Positions 57,226 to 64,000 of a stretch of 64,000 nucleotides of DNA are shown here, piece by piece. The stretch is taken from positions 10,049,001-10,113,000 of the forward strand of contig CM055318.2 of the NCBI GenBank assembly GCA_029255685.2, read 5' to 3'. The notes under the pieces were generated by a model, which saw nothing but the letters and a program-made list of their open reading frames with translations, was not told the DNA's origin and searched no databases. The first letter of the stretch is position 1, and every line of letters begins with the position of its first letter. The position numbers and the translations under genes are program-made. The stretch is from Silene conica (Eukaryota > Streptophyta > Magnoliopsida > Caryophyllales > Caryophyllaceae).

Positions 57226-60200
57226 CTATTCGCTCTCATAGTCCTCATCATCCCCGAAAGTAAAAACAGAAGCATCTGCTGCAATCGCCTTAAAATCAGG
57301 TGTTTCTACAACTGCTGCCTTTGGTGTTTCCTGGCCCAACTGAGACTTGCTTACTTGATCTTTGAGAAGGTGGCCACTTCTATTAGGAATTTGTTCATCA
57401 CCGCTGATAGTCATTTGCTGAATTTTCTGAGTTGAATTTGAAGCATGATTATCTGCAGCATGTCGGACAGGAGCAGGTTGAGCCTGATTAGTTTGAGAAG
57501 ATCCGTTTTCTTCCCCATCACTGTCGGTAAATACATCATCTTTGTTTTCCTTTTTAGGTGATCCTTCTGAGTTTGGTAAATTGTTGTTGCCAGATGATGT
57601 ATTACTTGAGCTTCCAGCTGGCCCTTTTTTCGGCTCTGCCGAGTTTGGCATTTCCAGAGGTTTTCCATCATAATCTATCATAACTATCTCTACTTGGAAT
57701 GTGGGGGAAGGAAGCTTTCTCTGAAAAATTAATAAAGAAATCTTGTCACACAACCAGGCCAAACCTAACAAAAAGTCAAAAACAAAACCTTGGAAAATGG
57801 CTTGTTTAGATGGTAAGGGGTTGATGTTCAGGTCGGGTAATTTCGGGGTTTAATGCACTTTTGGGTGTGGTGCAGTCAGGTCGGATCAAGTCATTTCAGG
57901 TATAAAGTGATTCTGTCAACTTTAAAGCAGGTTGCCGAGAATTTCCATATCCAATTCTACATTCTAAAGAGGCTACCTTGTCGAAGCCATCGAGATCATC
58001 ACTCTTTACAAGAATCTTGTTCTCGGTCATTGTTGTGTTGAACCAACTGAAAGACAAAATATGGTTATCTTAGTTTTCATGTCCTCAATACTTCTGATGG
58101 TCTATCTCTCACATTTTAGAGATCATAATCAAAGCAATTCTAAGAAATACTTGGGGTAAGAGAAGGCAAAATATACAAACCAGTAGAAATCTCCGTGTCG
58201 ATCATGAAAGTGAATTTTAAAGTCACCTGCCAACTCCGTCAGACCAGGCTCACCAGGTATAGCAAACACTGCTATCCCCTTCCTTGAAGAATTAATCCAG
58301 AAATCTTCGGGCTACAAAGAATCAACTTGGTAAGGGGTCAACCAAAATATCTAGAGCTAGCTACTATCAGCACAAAGAGGATCCTCTGTCCTATTTTATG
58401 ATCAGTTCTGTGCCACAGTTACTTCTCTTGACGCAGTAAAAATAGGACAAAAAATCTCACCTCCTACCACACACACTAAGTGAAAAACTGAAAGCATCAA
58501 CAATCCAGAACAAAAGTTACCAGTAGATCCTTGGTTTTTGGATGTTTCTTTGTGGTGAACAAAATGCCTGTAGAATTGTAAGACGGCCCATATTAGGCAT
58601 AAGAAGGCAGGCAATTGAAGTAGGCATCAGATAATAAAAAGACGATCTTTTTCATTCATAAATGTTGCAACGACAAAAAATATAGTCCCTCCATTCACTT
58701 GGATTCACGACATTTTTCCTTGTTGGTACATTCAAATTTCAAACAATGTTTCCATATTCAATGATGCCAAAGAGTCCTTGCTCTTTGCTTTGGTCTTTCG
58801 GATTATGATGGAATAATGCAAAAAAGCTCACCAAACCAGAAGCACTTATTTTATTGTGAAACAGTAGTCATTTGCTACAATTTTCTAGGTAATTTCCATT
58901 TTGAGTTATCCGTAAATAACCTCTATGTGTTGATAACATGGGGATAAGGTCACAAAGCCCCCTCTGACTAAACATGGGATATTGCTAAGAATGATTCAGG
59001 ACTCGCTCCTCTCTAACCAAATACGTAGTGTATAACAAAGTCACTCCCTCAGCAACCCTTACAAATAATCATCTATGATTAACAGATGCTTCTGTTGCTA
59101 TTATCTAGTAGGTGATTGTGGTGTGAGAACTTGTGCTAATGAAAAAATAAAATATCCAATCATGACATTAGGATAGGTCTCATCTGTGTCACTCTCAGTC
59201 AATGAATGAGTTTGACGCCATTCCTTTCATGTCCTTGGTTGCTCCCTAAAGCTCACAGACACATGAATTTTGTAGGGTAAAGAATTAAGCGTAAAGCATA
59301 CCATTGTGATTAGAGATGGTAATCGATGGCCTTATCCAATAAGGGCACTTGTGAAGTCGGAATCCTCTAAGCATACACCTGCACCAGCATATGGTTATAT
59401 AATTGACATTTCTAAGGCAGTCTGAATTGAATTTTTGAGAAACATACCTACGATCAGGTGGATTGTTGCCACCATAGTCCGTTAAGATGCGCTCGAAATA
59501 TTTGACATACCTCTATAAGAACAGAGAGAGATTTATGTTGCAGGAAATTTAAAGACAATCACAAATGAAAAGGCTTTGCAGAAAGGCAGTTAACTAACAA
59601 TCTGACTTGGATGAACCAGACCCCTTCCATCTACACATCTTTTCTGATTGAATAACTCGATGGACTCCTCAGCTGTTGGGCAAAACTGAAGAACAAGTTC
59701 CATCTTTAGAAATCATGATAACTAGCTCTATGCTCTGGAGAGATCAATACTCTGAAATCTTACCTTCAGAAACAAAAGAAGACTAGAGATCATAAGTCCC
59801 GTCCTCCCTAAGCCAGCTTTACAATGAACTACAACTACATTATCAATATCTGCCTTCAACCACGTATAGGCACTTTGACAAAATGATAAAATCAGGTGAA
59901 GAGGTGGACAATTATGATCGTCAAACGGGAATGATGCAGCCTGGTACAAAGAAACAAAAAAAATGAAGGACTGGCTCGTGAACATCATCAAGTACAGCGT
60001 TAATGGAGAGGGGAGAGCAAGCTTGTTTTATATTTCAATCTGTTTCCTTTAACCAGACAAAGCTAACATAAGCAGCAGCAGCAGCAACAACAACAACAAC
60101 AACAGAGCCTTAGTCCCAAAATGATTTAGGGTCGGCTGACATGAATCATCCTTTGGAACCATCATTGGTGAACTCTCATCTCAACAAGCGAAAATAAAGA

Positions 60201-63200
60201 AAGCTAACATAAGCAGCAAACTTCAATATTCTTTTTTGTATAAGCTTTCCAGTCTTAGTTGACAATGGTATTAAGCAAGGCTTATGAAGTGCAAAGTTAA
60301 TATTTTCTTATTAGGCAATCCATCTACATAAACTGTACACAAACAAGTGACATAAGGCCCAAAACTGTTAAGTAGCAGGCCTTTTGAAGTAGATACATGT
60401 CATACATCTAAAGTTGAACTTCAGAAGAAGGTGGACCGAGAGTCAAACCCGGCAATGCCAAAGAGGACAGTCAAATAACAATATATTGTAAAATATGCTA
60501 GAAACTCGACCGAGTGTCAGCAACTCGATTCAATGATCTACCGAGGCTCTACTCAGTCTCCTACAAGTACACTAGGTCCATGCCGGGTCTCACTTGGTCA
60601 AGGTTATGATCTTCCTTTTTACTTCTGAGTAGACATGGGTCCCCTCACGTGACCGGAGGTCCTTTGTGGGTTCCAACAGGTACGGGTATTACACAGACTC
60701 TGAAAAACTACTATCTTTGGATGTAGAACACTAGTCACCAAATTGGCTCAACCTCAAGCATGACTATTGAGTGGAAGCATAGTAATGTATTGCAACTAGC
60801 AAGACAGAAAAACCTTGAATTCTGTTAACTGATCTACTGAGTCTGGCTTCAAAGCGCCAGTAGAAGTTTTACCGAAAGGTTCAATTGATCCCTGATTCCC
60901 AGATTACCCATTTGAAAATATTGTCGGAAACGCAGGTTTGGAACAATCAGAAGCTTATGACGTTAATCAAACTAGCTACTAATATGGCTTAGCTTGAAAT
61001 TTTGAATATTTCCAGTGTACAGCACATTGATTCAAAGATGAATGCAAAAGTCCCTTACAAAAGGTTTTACTTGGCTTCTGATGATTGTATACTCTGCCAA
61101 ATTTCATGTGGTATGCCTACATCCTTCGAAATGTGTATTCGAAATCCTACTGGTTTGTTATGTAAGCAATTTCAGTGAACACTAACAGTAAGGAAGAATA
61201 CAGACCTTCCCCTGGAACAATGACGCATCATACAGCCTCTCTGAACAAAGATTGTAGACTTTATATTTTCCCTGTGTAAGAATTAGAAATGCATGATTAG
61301 CAAAAACAACAAATAATTTCAAAAATGAGATCTATAATCCAATGGCAAAAAACAAAACAGGAGGAGGACTTTCAGTATCCTATAGTTTAATTTATAGTCC
61401 ACGCCAAGGGTTATCTCAACTAAAAGCTTGCATTTCATTGACAAGATCATATGAGGTAGTATAGCAGCTCAAGCTACTCTACTTAATATTTGAAAGGCAG
61501 CCTGAATGCTTCATTATGGAAAAGCTATACTAAAAAGGTCTAAAATCTGTTTCTTTTTATGTAAATAAACCGATAAGAGGTACGAAAACATGTAAAGCAT
61601 ACTCAATTATTTTTTTGGTATTGTCTCTACCCTACAGCCAAATGCATATGCAAACTTAGAAAGATCTTATCTAGTTATCTTATCTCGCAGTTAAAAATGT
61701 TGTGCAGTTCATTGTTACTTGGCAGTTAACAGAATCTTAGATCCGAATTGTTAAAATGCATGAATAGTACCCTTTTTTTCTCAACAATGACCCATTTACT
61801 TGGTTTAGCCATTTCAGGTATAGTAATGGAAGTTCATTTCCAAAAATTAAGGCATACCAGGTGGCGAGTATTAAAAAACTTGATCACATCTTCCATATCG
61901 TTTCTGTAGAACCCCTACATCAAATACATCAGAATATTATCTTCAACCATTGACAGAACGAATAGCAGGAATGTGATACACATGTTACCATTTGCATAGT
62001 CTACCTCCACATATCCAAAAAGTCCAGAGCTCATGTCCCCAGCAGGGAATCCCATAGCAATAATATTATCAGTAATGTAAGTCAAATCCAGATCAAAGTC
62101 TCCTTCCTGGAAAAGTGAAAGATGCAGAATGAAAATGCCTTTGTGGTATGACTTGGATCTTGAATATCAATGATGTTAAACAAATTGATAAGAAAAAAAA
62201 TGCATATTATGATGTAGAAAAAGTTCCTCTGTGCAAGTGTAACAAAACTATACCAACTTTTACTATTATCTTTCATACTCTAATTGCTTGTCCATGACAT
62301 AGAACGGTAGAAGTAACACGAAATTATCCCCATTTCCACCAACGATCACGTTTATGGCGGGGTAAGGGTGTTAGATGTTCACAACCTTATCCTTGTGTTT
62401 TAACACAGAGAGGTTGCTTCATTTGTTAAAGAAATAAGAATCTGGATTGAATCAGATTATGTTACATATATTACCTGAAATTAGTTGAGTGCATTTTCTA
62501 ATAACTGTAACGAACTGAACCACTATCAGAACAACTTTATTAAGGGATGCCTGAATGACATGGATAAAGTTAAATAAGCCATCAATGCTTTGACAGCATT
62601 GTCAATAAATCTCGATAGGTACGCTTATAGTGGAAAGATTTAAGTGGCTATAAGTCTATAGCTAGCTGTTTGCTGGAAGGCTTGGTCACCAGAGTGGAGA
62701 AGGAAAGAGCTGATGAAGGGACCAACTCAAAGAACATCTGAAGAAGACTTCTTAGCAGAAGGGGAGGGGTGAGAATATGTGAGAAAAAATATGTAAATAT
62801 ACAAGTTGCAATGAATGTGACAGTGGTGGCAGGCTGGCAGCTACATTAAAATCCAGCACCCACTACCGATCAAATAGGCATCTCTAACAGCCAGCTCTGC
62901 CATAGATAGAGGATTATCTCACAACGAATAATCATAATTCACCATGTACTTCCATCATTTCAAATATTTTTGTTTCTTTTCTTCTGGTTTACAGTGTGTA
63001 ATATCACATACTGAGGTAAAACATGAAGACGTCTGGTATTCAACTCGAGAATTTTTTTTTCATCAATAAAGATGATGATGATAAAAATCAAATGAACAAA
63101 CATTCAACAGGCGCCATTTGGTCAATGTAAAACCATACAAGTGATACTCAGTCCATTCAGAATGACTCATTCGAATTCCTGCTACATACACTTCTAATGT

Positions 63201-63875
63201 GTAAGCGTAATGCTGCTACATATACGTGTACATCCTGTCAGCCAGCCTAACTGACAGTGTCAAAAGCTTTGAAGAAGGCAGTGACAATAACAATTAAATA
63301 CTGTTCCATCACATTTTATCTCTGAGTCTGATATTCACTATTCAAATAGCAACATTTTCATTAAAAAAAGTGTCTGAAAATGAGTTTATGCAGTGTTCTT
63401 CATTTTAGGCGTCTGTAAAAAAATGTGAGCTACAAATAACACAAGAAGCTACCTGGTACCTCCGCTTATTTTGCGAGACCAAGTGACGTGCTTTAACCTG
63501 CACAGCCTTGACTGCACCGCGAGATGAGTCGACTAACCCTTTTGTTAAGGATTCCAGAACACCCCCTTGTGCACTAGTGTTTTCTCCCGGAGCACCTCCA
63601 TCAGATACAGGAGCTGCTCCAGAAAAACGCAACCCAAACCCACTAGTAAGACGTGCAAATGTTGACTTTGCAGCATTCTCTCCCTGAACCTCACCAGTAA
63701 TCTGTGGTAATTTCAGGGTTTTCGCCCATAAAGACACAGCAGGGGGAGATGATACCGACGCTGAATTATTTTCAGAAGCACTCTTCTCTTCAGACACTGT
63801 AGCAGTCGAAGAAGGTTGCACATCTGAAACTTTCTCCGGTTTTGCTGATGATGTATCAGCTGACTCTGATTCCAT
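57226..63875 (-). CDS. PTEN2: PTEN2-type phosphatidylinositol 3-phosphatase
   Basis: Plant PTEN2 proteins dephosphorylate 3-phosphoinositides and bind phosphatidic acid. Twelve exons on the minus strand join in frame: 63453-63875, 62005-62106, 61858-61914, 61206-61271, 59764-59940, 59599-59685, 59448-59512, 59302-59378, 58521-58567, 58181-58311, 57977-58046 and 57226-57720, about 598 residues. A long Ser-rich N-terminal extension, typical of PTEN2, comes before the phosphatase domain (DLDLTYITDNIIAMGFPAGD). The CX5R loop is HCKAGLGRTG, near residue 256. The C2 domain includes PEDFWINSS and GEPGLTELAGDFKIHFHD. The tail is acidic, ending FTFGDDEDYESE. An acceptor just before the ATG suggests a leader intron; the promoter lies beyond 64000. 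The intron after exon 4 carries an RTE/SINE-type repeat end. Confidence 0.93.
58684..58720. mobile_element. Solitary Stowaway-like terminus in a PTEN2 intron
   Basis: TAGTCCCTCCATTCACTTGG resembles a Stowaway end. No matching inverted end was found nearby, so it is a relic. Confidence 0.4.
60078..60165 (-). mobile_element. 3' end of an RTE-type LINE or related SINE
   Basis: (CAG)n(CAA)n is followed by AGAGCCTTAGTCCCAAAATG and GGGTCGGCTGACATGAATC. Read on the minus strand this is the widespread plant repeat tail that ends in (TTG)n, attributed to RTE LINEs and SINEs that share their 3' ends. It lies in a PTEN2 intron and is truncated. Confidence 0.6.
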
Positions 63876-64000
63876 TTTTCTGCAAGTTAATTTCTGTCAG
63901 CTCAATTCATTCACTTTCTTCACAGAGAAAATGAGCATTGATATCTCTTTTCGCCTAATGAAAAGTTAAGTCTAGGGTAATTACTGAGGTTATGTAGCCA

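Overview
This is a plant nuclear genomic window, almost certainly a eudicot. The genes have many small exons with GT-AG introns, and they match plant families: nucleolar GTPase NOG1, MSH5, a BAHD acyltransferase, ARF GTPases, an F-box/LRR protein of the SKIP2/VFB type, a small-RNA-degrading nuclease (SDN) and a plant PTEN2-type phosphatase. Between them lie plant retrotransposons, Helitrons and MITEs. The species cannot be named from sequence alone.

Layout. 1-4314 is the 5' end of a minus-strand Ty3/Gypsy element whose 2.5-kb LTR is packed with short hairpin repeats. 4315-6500 holds a decayed, unrecognised gene fragment. 6954-7495 is a near-palindromic MULE-type MITE with a 9-bp target duplication. 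7761-8946 is a second TIR element that encloses a tRNA-Leu(TAA) gene. 10188-12218 is intact NOG1. 12603-15989 carries two gene fragments side by side: the N-terminus of a TMK-like receptor kinase and seven in-frame internal exons of MSH5. 16215-17610 is a BAHD acyltransferase broken by one frameshift. 18289-20960 is Helitron and foldback sequence.

21437-29552 holds two tandem ARF genes. The second is divergent, and its last intron contains a young 4959-bp Ty1/Copia element with a GTCCG target duplication. 30679-31482 is a Stowaway MITE with a truncated LINE nested in it. 33239-34870 is an intact F-box/LRR gene. 36213 to about 43600 is a decayed full-length L1-type LINE on the minus strand. 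43884-46671 is a nest of a Tourist MITE, a hAT MITE, two Helitrons, a Stowaway and a MULE MITE, most with readable target duplications.

50203-56597 is a complete 12-exon SDN-type 3'-5' exonuclease gene. It converges on a complete 12-exon PTEN2-type gene (57226-63875, minus). The genes are ordinary housekeeping or signalling genes and do not form a pathway cluster. The unusual content is in transposon architecture, gene-fragment capture and splice-site oddities. I found no clearly new biological system. The best candidates for a second look are the covarying hairpin array in the Gypsy LTR, the TIR element containing a tRNA gene, the divergent ARF paralogue that keeps its splice sites around a Copia insertion, and the Helitron family sharing a 5' motif.
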